From NCBI RefSeq assembly GCF_016786325.1, contig NZ_JADWYU010000190.1, positions 1-37,460 on the forward strand: DNA of 37,460 nt, read 5' to 3'. Shown here piece after piece: positions 25,066 through 32,172 of this stretch. The DNA comes from Frankia nepalensis (GTDB lineage Bacteria; Actinomycetota; Actinomycetes; Frankiales; Frankiaceae). The notes under the pieces are model-generated. The model was given only the letters and a program-made list of their open reading frames with translations. It did not search any database and was not told the origin of the DNA. Each line of letters opens with the position of its first letter. Position 1 is the stretch's first letter. The translations under genes were made by a program, and so were the position numbers.

Positions 25066-25096
25066 CAGCGGCTGGTGCTCATGGCGCCAGCCGCTG
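25066..25096 (-). terminator. hairpin after small secreted gene A
   Basis: CAGCGGCTGG pairs with CCAGCCGCTG across an 11-base loop, 13 bases after the stop of the gene at 25110. In copy B only the arm next to the gene survives, because the duplication begins inside the loop at 25083. Confidence 0.5.
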
Positions 25097-25887
25097 TCAG
25101 CGCTCAGGACTAGAATTGACCACAGTCGGTGCATCCGGCGGACCAGCCGATGTCATAGCCGTCGGAATAGCCGTCCAAATAGCCGTCGCTGTAGTCCGAG
25201 GCGTCCTTTGTGATAGCGGTGGTGGAGTGCGCGGGAGATGCGGCGGTCGCGGCGGTCGGTACTCCCACACCGGCGGTGGTCAGCAATGCCAGAATCGCGG
25301 CCGCCGTCATGCGACGGCACTTCGACGTAGTAGCCATGAACAGCTCCATCCTGTGACATCGGATCTCGTCCCCCAGACGGGGGAGCGGCGTCCGGAGACG
25401 GCCGCGCGGCGAGCGCGCCATCATCTCCCTTCCATTCGCCTGGCCGGAAATCCCCATGGAAGGCGATACCGAGGGTCGACGGCGGACTGGTCACGCGTCG
25501 TCATTTTTCCCGGGAGGCCGGACGCCAACCAGGCGCGCCCGTTTTATGGATGCTCCATGACCGGCTTGCCCGGGGAAAGACCCCTCTTATCTGCGCCGAT
25601 CCCCCGGCGCGGCGCGAGTCCAGCCGGTCTGGGAAAGTCCCGTCCGATATGACTCATGTGCGGACGGCGCGCACATTCATTCGCAAGACTCCGGCATGTT
25701 TGCGTTCTGTCCGGCTTGTCGCGGGAAGCCGTGGAGGTTGAGCGCGGCGGCGGCGGTCTTGTGGGCGCGGCGGCCGGGCGGGATGTAGCGGTAGCCGGCG
25801 CGGCGGAGGACGTTGACGACGGCGCCGCGGAAGACGTTGACGACGGCGCCGCGGAAGACGGCGAGGGACGCGCCTGTCCCTTTGACC
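25083..25887. repeat. ~800-bp direct repeat, copy A
   Basis: Matches 26170-26950. Apart from about a dozen substitutions in the last ~75 bases of the peptide gene and one extra 24-bp tandem unit (EDVDDGAA codons in one frame, near 25815-25862), I saw no differences. The copy contains a small secreted gene, its leader, and a piece of a transposase-like end. It stops exactly where the inverted-repeat element at 25886 begins. Confidence 0.93.
25110..25337 (-). CDS. small secreted xDG-aromatic repeat protein (family member A)
   Basis: 75 residues from ATG 25337, with GGAG six bases upstream; a longer frame to 25457 is unlikely. Signal peptide: basic SKCRR, then AAAILALLTTAGVGVPTAA and cleavage near TAA-SPAHS. 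The mature ~42 residues are acidic and aromatic: DYSDGYLDGYSDGYDIGW, a four-residue periodicity, then SAGCTDCGQF with a CxxC pair. Exported by Sec; the CxxC may form a disulfide or bind metal. Homologous to 23612 and nearly identical to 26197 except at the C-terminus. A hairpin TCCCCC-AGAC-GGGGGA lies in its leader (25369-25384). Unknown function. Confidence 0.75.
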   Translation of the reverse strand: MATTSKCRRMTAAAILALLTTAGVGVPTAATAASPAHSTTAITKDASDYSDGYLDGYSDGYDIGWSAGCTDCGQF

Positions 25888-26170
25888 CGACTTTTGTCAG
25901 GCTAGTGCGCACCGCACGCCCGACCAGCCCTTGACAATCTTGCCGTCACGGACCGTTAGGCCGGGCGGCCGCCGGAGGGCTCTGCCTGCGAGCGAGTTGG
26001 CACTCTGTGGGTAAAGACGTTGACCACGCGGGGCTGGTGGATCCGGCCGAGGGTGCAGCGGCGCGGGGCCGGGCCGTCAGCTAGTGCGCACTTTTCACCG
26101 CCAGCGCCGACATCCTCGCGGATCACAGGATCGGGATCTAGCCGGAGTGATCAACGTGACAAAAGTCGGG
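25886..26170. mobile_element. 285-bp element with perfect 14-bp terminal inverted repeats
   Basis: CCCGACTTTTGTCA at 25886-25899 and its exact complement TGACAAAAGTCGGG at 26157-26170 bound a segment lying precisely between repeat copies A and B. An internal CTAGTGCGCAC occurs at 25902 and 26081. There is no transposase frame; it looks like a MITE or internally deleted IS. No target duplication is obvious. Confidence 0.6.
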
Positions 26171-26950
26171 GCGCCAGCCGCTGTCAGCGCTCAGGACTAG
26201 AATTCAAGACAGGCGTCGCATCCGGCGGACCAGCCGTCGTCATAGCCGTCGGAAAGGCCGTCCCAGTAGCCGTCGCTGTAGTCCGAGGCGTCCTTTGTGA
26301 TAGCGGTGGTGGAGTGCGCGGGAGATGCGGCGGTCGCGGCGGTCGGTACTCCCACACCGGCGGTGGTCAGCAATGCCAGAATCGCGGCCGCCGTCATGCG
26401 ACGGCACTTCGACGTAGTAGCCATGAACAGCTCCATCCTGTGACATCGGATCTCGTCCCCCAGACGGGGGAGCGGCGTCCGGAGACGGCCGCGCGGCGAG
26501 CGCGCCATCATCTCCCTTCCATTCGCCTGGCCGGAAATCCCCATGGAAGGCGATACCGAGGGTCGACGGCGGACTGGTCACGCGTCGTCATTTTTCCCGG
26601 GAGGCCGGACGCCAACCAGGCGCGCCCGTTTTATGGATGCTCCATGACCGGCTTGCCCGGGGAAAGACCCCTCTTATCTGCGCCGATCCCCCGGCGCGGC
26701 GCGAGTCCAGCCGGTCTGGGAAAGTCCCGTCCGATATGACTCATGTGCGGACGGCGCGCACATTCATTCGCAAGACTCCGGCATGTTTGCGTTCTGTCCG
26801 GCTTGTCGCGGGAAGCCGTGGAGGTTGAGCGCGGCGGCGGCGGTCTTGTGGGCGCGGCGGCCGGGCGGGATGTAGCGGTAGCCGGCGCGGCGGAGGACGT
26901 TGACGACGGCGCCGCGGAAGACGGCGAGGGACGCGCCTGTCCCTTTGACC
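26170..26950. repeat. ~780-bp direct repeat, copy B
   Basis: Second copy of 25083-25887, in the same orientation, beginning at the right end of the inverted-repeat element. It lacks one 24-bp tandem unit. Past 26950 the sequence continues into the transposase-like remnant, so this copy keeps the longer, presumably ancestral, flank. Confidence 0.93.
26197..26424 (-). CDS. small secreted xDG-aromatic repeat protein (family member B)
   Basis: 75 residues with the same start, ribosome site and signal peptide as the gene at 25110; the first ~53 residues are identical. The mature tail differs at seven of the last 22 residues: DYSDGYWDGLSDGYDDGW then SAGCDACLEF. The CxxC pair and Gly periodicity are kept while residues between them change. 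Its downstream hairpin has been lost at the duplication joint, so expression may read through. Unknown function. Confidence 0.75.
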   Translation of the reverse strand: MATTSKCRRMTAAAILALLTTAGVGVPTAATAASPAHSTTAITKDASDYSDGYWDGLSDGYDDGWSAGCDACLEF

Positions 26951-27052
26951 GCGACACGTGGCCCAGCCGTGTCCACTCCCGCGAACCACCCACCACCAGT
27001 CCGACCTGGCAGACCCGGCATACCGGTCAACCTCAAACATGCCGGAGTCTTG
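26771..27052 (-). mobile_element. IS remnant with 19-bp inverted ends and transposase C-terminus
   Basis: CAAGACTCCGGCATGTTTG (26771-26789) and its exact complement (27034-27052) bound 282 bp. Inside, a minus frame reads ASLAVFRGAVVNVLRRAGYR then RAHKTAAAALNLHGF and ends at 26764 within or just past the left end, as transposase genes often do. The pattern resembles the end of IS4/ISAs1-type transposases (LRNLAIGLLRLAGxxNIA), though this is a weak match. Copy A keeps only the left end at 25684. Confidence 0.55.
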
Positions 27053-27382
27053 GCGACCCAGCGGGGCGTGAAGGCGCTCGATCGGTGTAGGGCTGCAACT
27101 CGGCTGCTTGCAGGGCAACGGAGGGCTAACTGCATGCTGTCGCACCTCGGGCACGGACTGTGCGATGTCGGTCATCCGTGAGCAGATAGCCGGCGGGTTC
27201 CGGGAACCGATGGGTTCGTAGGAGCTGTCCGGCGCCTAGGCCGGCCTGGTGCCCGTCGGGGTGCGGGCGGCGGAGGAGCCAGCGATGACCATGACGGCGC
27301 ATGTCATGACCGACGAGTCCGGGGAGGATGTGGCGGACAGATCGATCCTGCTGGTGGAGTTGCGGTTGGCGGATCGGAGGGA
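27053..27382. other. 330-bp region without a supported gene
   Basis: It joins the inverted-repeat-bounded IS remnant to the IS6 N-terminal remnant. I see no protein family, RNA gene or notable repeat in it. Confidence 0.4.
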
Positions 27383-27500
27383 GATGCCGCGTTCGACCAG
27401 CAACTCCTCGACATCCCGGTACGACAGCGCGATCCCCAGGCACCAGCGACACCGAGCATGATCATTTCCGGCGGAAACCGGAACCCCGCGAACTCCGAGA
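27383..27500 (-). pseudogene. IS6-family transposase, N-terminal remnant
   Basis: Minus-strand reading gives SEFAGFRFPPEMIMLGV, then after a one-base shift RWCLGIALSYRDVEELLVER and GI. This is the start of IS6 transposases (FRFPPEVI, RWYLRYGLSYRDVEELLAERG). The rest is missing here; middle and C-terminal parts lie 4-5 kb downstream on the same strand. Confidence 0.7.
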
Positions 27501-27558
27501 CCGCGCGGTGCCGGAGGCCGGGACCGGGTCCGGAAGCGGCAAGCTGGCGAGCGAGGGC

Positions 27559-28401
27559 TCAGCTCCGCGCGGCGGCCAGGTCGACGCGGCCCGTCGAGAC
27601 GGCGGCGACCGCGCCTCCGTCGACGAGCAGGTCGATCCCGGTGATGAACGAGGCCGCGTCCGACAGGAGGAACTGCGCCGCGGCCGCGATGTCGTCCGGC
27701 GAGCCGAGCCGGCCGGTGCCCGAGGCCGCCACCATGGCGCGCATGCCGGCGCCCGACTCGCTCGCGAGCTCCTGCTGTCCCATCTTCGTGGAGATGACTC
27801 CGGGGCTGATCGAGTTGACCCGCGCGCCGCGCGCGCCCCAGGCGACGCTCGCGGCCCGGACCCGCAGCCAGTTGGCGCGCTTGGCGAAGGAGTACGCGTA
27901 ACCGGCGGACCCGAACGCGTCCGGCGCCGTGAACGGCAGGTTCAGCAGGTCCTCGGTCGCGGTGTTGGCGAGCTGCGCCTCGACCTCGCGGGCCGGCGGG
28001 GGCGCGAGGTAGCTCGACATGCTGGAGATGATCACGCCGGCGCCGCCTGGCGCGATGACCTCGGCGAAGGCGTCGAGCACGAGCGCGGTGCCGAGCAGGT
28101 CGACCTTCAGGATCGCCTCGGTCGGCGCCTGGGTGGGCGAGACGCCGGCGGTGTGCACGACGTGCCGCACCGGGCCGAGGGCTTGGGCGGCCCGCGCGAG
28201 CGCGTAGACGGAATCCCGGGACGACACGTCCACGACCTGGGGAGTCACCTGCTGGCCCTCCTCCCGGAGGGTCTCGGTGACCGCGCTCAGCGCCGCCTCG
28301 TCGTAGTCGGCCAGCAGCACCGTCCTGCCCGCGCCGACCCGCCGGGCCACGGCCACACCCATACCGCCGGTACCGATGACGACCAGTACTTCGTTCGGCA
28401 T
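27559..28401 (-). CDS. SDR family oxidoreductase
   Basis: 280 residues from ATG 28401 with AGGGAG upstream; an in-frame ATG at 28437 lies inside the operator and is unlikely. IGTGGMGVAVA is a shortened cofactor loop, LADYD ends beta-2, VDVSSRD follows, HTAG replaces NNAG, and the catalytic set is Ser in SSMSS, Tyr-x-x-x-Lys in YSFAK. RVNSISPGVI and TGIDLLVDGG finish the fold. The insertion between Ser and Tyr (APPPAREVEAQL) resembles hydroxysteroid-dehydrogenase-like SDRs. Divergent from a TetR gene and probably repressed by it. Confidence 0.92.
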   Translation of the reverse strand: MPNEVLVVIGTGGMGVAVARRVGAGRTVLLADYDEAALSAVTETLREEGQQVTPQVVDVSSRDSVYALARAAQALGPVRHVVHTAGVSPTQAPTEAILKVDLLGTALVLDAFAEVIAPGGAGVIISSMSSYLAPPPAREVEAQLANTATEDLLNLPFTAPDAFGSAGYAYSFAKRANWLRVRAASVAWGARGARVNSISPGVISTKMGQQELASESGAGMRAMVAASGTGRLGSPDDIAAAAQFLLSDAASFITGIDLLVDGGAVAAVSTGRVDLAAARS

Positions 28402-28420
28402 GCCCGAGCTCCCTACACCC

Positions 28421-28447
28421 AGTTTCGAGACGATCATTCTCGAAACT
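28421..28447. promoter_or_regulatory. 27-bp TetR-type operator
   Basis: AGTTTCGAGA-N7-TCTCGAAACT, perfect ten-base arms, starts 20 bases upstream of the SDR start and 72 bases before the TetR gene. Position and form strongly suggest it is the TetR binding site controlling both genes. Confidence 0.75.
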
Positions 28448-28518
28448 CAGCGTACACCTCCCGCCCGCCCATCCTGTGCCCGCCCAGCCCGGCCCAGGCC
28501 TCTCCTAGACTCGGGCGG

Positions 28519-29094
28519 ATGACAGGCGGGCGCCGGCGCAGCGAGACGTCGAGGCTGGCCATCCTCGACGCGGCGCGCGACCTGCTCCTCGAAGGCGGCT
28601 ACGAACAGCTGACGATCGACGCCATCGCCGGCCGGGCGGGCGTCGGCAAGCAGACCATCTATCGCTGGTGGGGATCGAAGGGCGCCGTCGTCGCCGACGC
28701 CGCGCTCGAAGGCGGGCTCGCGCAGCCGCTGACCCCCCTGCCCGACACCGGCGACATCGAGACCGATCTGCGCCGGTGGCTGCGCGCCTGGACCGAGCAC
28801 CTGACGACCGCGCAGGGCACCGGCCTCATCCTCGCCCTCACCGCGGCCACCGCCGACGACCACACCGTCGCCGACGTCCTCTTCGAGCGCTTCACCCAGC
28901 CGCACGAGCAACTCCTGCGCGACCGGCTCGAACGCGCCCGCGGGGCGGGCCAGCTCGCCTCCGACGCGCCGGTCCCGACGATCGCCAGCGTGCTCATCGG
29001 CTCGCTGCTCTACCGCGTCCTCACCCGCCAGGCACCGCCCACCGTCGACGACGCCGATCTGGTCGTGCGCCTGGTGCTGGGCGGCGCCGGCTGA
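28519..29094 (+). CDS. TetR family transcriptional regulator
   Basis: 191 residues. HTH at residues ~10-55: SRLAILDAARDLLLEGGYEQ, then IDAIAGRAGVGKQTIYRWW. The C-terminal domain has FERFTQPHEQLLRDRLERAR and ASVLIGSLLYRVLTRQ, fitting the AcrR/TetR_C_11-like group. Start ATG 28519 is preceded by GGGCGG only, so initiation may be near-leaderless. Divergent from the SDR at 27559; the 27-bp dyad between them is the probable operator. Confidence 0.92.
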   Translation: MTGGRRRSETSRLAILDAARDLLLEGGYEQLTIDAIAGRAGVGKQTIYRWWGSKGAVVADAALEGGLAQPLTPLPDTGDIETDLRRWLRAWTEHLTTAQGTGLILALTAATADDHTVADVLFERFTQPHEQLLRDRLERARGAGQLASDAPVPTIASVLIGSLLYRVLTRQAPPTVDDADLVVRLVLGGAG

Positions 29095-29240
29095 CGACGT
29101 CCGGCGCGGACCACGTCACCGGGCGACCGCGTCACCGCGCGGCTGAGCGACCGCGCGGCTGGGCGACCGGACGGCCGGAGGACGGGCGGTGCGCGCGCCC
29201 ACCTGAAGCGCCCTCGCGGGGTCTCCGCGAGGATGCCTCG

Positions 29241-30197
29241 TCACGCGAGGTCGGCTCGGGTGGGAAGGGCTTCGTAGGCGCCGGGACGGGTGATGGTCAG
29301 CGCGGCGGCGGCCTGTGCCCGGTGCACGGCTTCGGCCTGGTCCGCCCGCGCGACGTGGTGGGCGGAGAAGATCGCGGTGAAGACGTCGCTGGCGCCGGTC
29401 GTGTCAAGGACCTCGGTGGGGTGCGCCGGGTAGGCGCGGGTCCGCGCGCCGTCGTAGACCGCGCAGCCACGTTCGGCCAGGGTGACGCAGACCAGCGGGA
29501 CGGCGAGCGCCTCCCCGACGGCTTCGGCGAGCTTCTCGGCGGGGCCGGCGCGGCCCGGGTGGTCGTCGGGCAGGAGGGCGCGTGCCTCGGCCTCGTTCGG
29601 GATGAGGACGTCGACGAGATCCCAGCGCACGGCGTCGAACTGGGAGCGGTCGGCTGGGCGCGGCGCCGGGTTGACGATGACCGTGGTGCCCGCGGCGCGG
29701 GCGATCTCGGCGACGCGGGAGATCGGCTCGGGGGCCTCGAAGGTGAGCAGGACGGCGTCCGCGTCGCGAATGGCCTTCTCCGCGTGGGCGATGACCTCGG
29801 GCGTGACGGCGTACTCGTCGGGCGGACGCCAGACGAAGGCGTTGCGGCCGTCGGGGGCGGTGAACACGAGACAGGCCGGGGTTGGCACGGTCGGGTGCCG
29901 GGTGATCATGGTGACGTCGACGCCCTCGGCGGCGAGGGTCGCGTGCAACGACGATCCGACGGGGTCGACGCCAAGGACACCGACGGCCTGGACGTGGGCG
30001 CCGGCCCGGGCGAGGGTGACGGACTGGTTCAGGCCCTTGCCGCCCGGGATCGTCCGGATCGACTCGGGGCGCAGGTCGTCACCCCAGTCCGGGAGGCGCG
30101 GGGTGCTGATCAGACAGTCGACGTGGTAAGCGCCGACCACGACGAACCGCAGCTCGGACGTCGGTCGCGGTGCCGCGACGGGTTCGGCCCGGGTCAC
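29241..30197 (-). CDS. PfkB family carbohydrate kinase (ribokinase/nucleoside kinase-like)
   Basis: 318 residues from GTG 30197, which overlaps the stop of a short upstream frame (GTGA). The family signatures are present: PGGKGLNQSVTLARAGA near the N-terminus and DTTGASDVF at 265-273 with the catalytic Asp271. The anion hole normally reads GAGD; here it is GASD. NPAPRP and VTLAERGCAVYDG are also ribokinase-like. It would phosphorylate ribose, a nucleoside or a similar sugar with ATP. The nucleoside transporter and cytidine deaminase next to it support a role in nucleoside or pentose salvage. Confidence 0.88.
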   Translation of the reverse strand: MTRAEPVAAPRPTSELRFVVVGAYHVDCLISTPRLPDWGDDLRPESIRTIPGGKGLNQSVTLARAGAHVQAVGVLGVDPVGSSLHATLAAEGVDVTMITRHPTVPTPACLVFTAPDGRNAFVWRPPDEYAVTPEVIAHAEKAIRDADAVLLTFEAPEPISRVAEIARAAGTTVIVNPAPRPADRSQFDAVRWDLVDVLIPNEAEARALLPDDHPGRAGPAEKLAEAVGEALAVPLVCVTLAERGCAVYDGARTRAYPAHPTEVLDTTGASDVFTAIFSAHHVARADQAEAVHRAQAAAALTITRPGAYEALPTRADLA

Positions 30198-30358
30198 CGC
30201 GGGCTGGTGACGACGACCGGGGCGGCCAGAGCGACGAGCGCGGCGCGGCCGGCCTCGAGGCGGGCGGCGCGGTCCCGACCGGGCCCGCGATCCTCGTGGC
30301 CGGGACCGGTCGGGCGCCGCGAGCAGGCAGCGGACAGGCGGCACGCGAGGCGGCGCAT
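30194..30358 (-). CDS. possible 54-residue ORF coupled to the PfkB kinase
   Basis: ATG at 30358 has an excellent ribosome site (AAGGGGAGG, nine bases upstream), and the TGA overlaps the kinase start as GTGA. The product is Arg- and Ala-rich with no known domain, so it may serve mainly to deliver ribosomes to the kinase. The region 30359-30775 further upstream otherwise holds only control sequence. Confidence 0.4.
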   Translation of the reverse strand: MRRLACRLSAACSRRPTGPGHEDRGPGRDRAARLEAGRAALVALAAPVVVTSPR

Positions 30359-30584
30359 CGTCGTCGACCTCCCCTTCCTCGAGTTGGCTGGGCGGTTGTC
30401 GGGGGCGAAGGACAAAGTAGCGAGCCGTGCCAGGGCGACGGTCCGACCGGGGAGGTCGCGGGCCGGTGACTGCCCGGACGGCACGTTGCTACGAGATGAA
30501 CGACCGATAACGGACGACGGGCCCGCCCACCGGCAACCCTCCCCGTCACGCCATCGTCAGCCCCGACCCAACACTTTCGGGCCA

Positions 30585-30602
30585 TGTAACACAAGCGTTA
30601 CA
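30585..30602. promoter_or_regulatory. operator-like dyad before the transporter operon
   Basis: TGTAAC-ACAAGC-GTTACA, six-base perfect arms, lies about 175 bases upstream of the BmpA-type gene and about 230 bases upstream of the divergent PfkB unit. LacI- and GntR-type regulators of sugar or nucleoside uptake use similar sites. No regulator gene is adjacent. Confidence 0.45.
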
Positions 30603-30775
30603 GGCATCTGAGGCTCCGAAACTCTAGACGCATTGCAAGTGAAACGTGCCACTCCTAACCTCCCAGCAACTGCGCCCAAACCGGGGAAATTTGGATGATC
30701 ACTTCCCGGGCAGGGGCCGACGCGGTGACGCCAACGGGCGTAGTGCCCGGGGCAAATGGAGGGGAGACAGGTTAC

Positions 30776-31870
30776 TTGCGCGCAGACAGGCGTGTGCAGA
30801 GATTCGGCCGCTTCCGGAAGATGACGGGACTCGTCGCGGCCGCCAGCGCGGTGGTGCTCGTTCTCGGTGCGTGTGGTGGTGACGACGGAGACGAGACCCC
30901 GGCGCCCGGCGGTGGCACCACCGCCGCCGCCAGCGAGATCAAGGTTGGCCTGGCGTACGACATCGGCGGCCGGGGCGACAAGTCCTTCAACGACTCGGCG
31001 GCGGAGGGGCTCGACAAGGCCTCCGACGAGTTCGGTGTCGAGGCCACCGAGCTGGAGGCCGCCGAGGGTGAGACGGACGCGCAGAAGGAGGAGCGGCTGC
31101 GGCAGCTCGCCGACGCCGGCAACAACCCGATCATCGCGGTCGGCTTCGCCTACGCCACGGCGCTCGCCGCGGTGGCCCCCGAGTACCCGGACGTCAGCTT
31201 CGCGATCATCGACGACGCCACGCTCGTGGACGAGCCGAACGTCGCCAGCCTGACCTTCGCCGAGGAGCAGGGCTCCTTCCTCGTCGGCGCGATCGCGGCG
31301 CAGGCGTCGAAGACGAACAACATCGGGTTCGTGGGCGGCGTCGAGACCCCGCTGATCCACAAGTTCCAGGCCGGCTACGAGGCGGGTGCGAAGGCGGTCA
31401 AGCCGGACATCCAGATCCAGGTGACCTACCTGACCCAGCCGCCGGACTTCACCGGCTTCAACGACCCGGCCAAGGGCCAGACCGCGGCCGCCGGCATGTA
31501 CGACAGCGGCGCCGACGTCGTGTACCACGCGGCGGGCGGTTCCGGTGGCGGTGTGTTCACCGCCGCGAAGGCCGGCGGCAAGCTCGCCATCGGCGTCGAC
31601 GCGGACCAGTACCTGGGTGCCGCGCCGGATGTCCAGCCGGTCATCCTCACCTCGATGCTCAAGGAGGTGGACGTCGCCGTCTACGACATGATCAAGTCGT
31701 CCGTCGACGGCAAGCCGCTGACCGGGGCGAAGGTGTACGACCTGGAGGCCGGCGGCGTCGGCTTCTCGACGTCGAACAGCATCGTCGCGCCGTTCACCGC
31801 CACCGCCGAGGACTACGAGAAGAAGATCATCTCCGGGGAGATCGTCGTCCCGACCGAGGTGGGCGGCTGA
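30776..31870 (+). CDS. BmpA-type nucleoside-binding lipoprotein
   Basis: 364 residues if translation starts at TTG 30776, which has GGAGGGGAG upstream; GTG 30794 and ATG 30821 are alternatives. The lipobox LVLGAC places the lipidated Cys at residue 33. After a Gly/Thr linker comes the BMP/PBP1 fold: KVGLAYDIGGRGDKSFNDSA, ADAGNNPIIAVGFAYA, NNIGFVGGVETPL, DVVYHAAGGSGGGVF and IGVDADQY. These match PnrA/BmpA proteins that capture purine or pyrimidine nucleosides outside the membrane. First gene of the import operon with ATPase and two permeases. Confidence 0.93.
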   Translation: MRADRRVQRFGRFRKMTGLVAAASAVVLVLGACGGDDGDETPAPGGGTTAAASEIKVGLAYDIGGRGDKSFNDSAAEGLDKASDEFGVEATELEAAEGETDAQKEERLRQLADAGNNPIIAVGFAYATALAAVAPEYPDVSFAIIDDATLVDEPNVASLTFAEEQGSFLVGAIAAQASKTNNIGFVGGVETPLIHKFQAGYEAGAKAVKPDIQIQVTYLTQPPDFTGFNDPAKGQTAAAGMYDSGADVVYHAAGGSGGGVFTAAKAGGKLAIGVDADQYLGAAPDVQPVILTSMLKEVDVAVYDMIKSSVDGKPLTGAKVYDLEAGGVGFSTSNSIVAPFTATAEDYEKKIISGEIVVPTEVGG

Positions 31871-32172
31871 GCCGGCCGTAGGGCCGAACACCTGGTGAGC
31901 CCGGTTGGGCTGGCCGGGCCGGCCGTGGCCAGGGCACTGGCCACGGCCGGCTCCGGTCGGGCCACCCCGGCCTGGCCACCGGACCGAACGGATCCCGGGT
32001 CGCGACGCGACCGGGCTCGCGCGGCCCGTTGAACGGTCGAGGCGCTACCTCGATCCGGCCAGAACGGCCGCGCGAGCAGCACGGGGCACGGGTTCCGGGC
32101 CTGTCCGGCGACAGCCGGGCACGGCCCGGAGCCCACGCCCCCATTCCCTCCATCCCACGAGGAGCGTCTCCC

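Noticed and set aside
25900-25965. SnoaL-like fragment (VRDGKIVKGWSG on the minus strand)
   Set aside because: Only about 20 residues are suggestive, too short to support a call.
25110-26424. Diversity-generating retroelement acting on the peptide genes
   Set aside because: Changes cluster in a C-terminal tail, but there is no reverse transcriptase or template repeat in the window and substitutions are not limited to adenines.
25110-26424. Lasso or lanthipeptide precursors
   Set aside because: The leaders are ordinary Sec signal peptides and no modification or export enzymes lie nearby.
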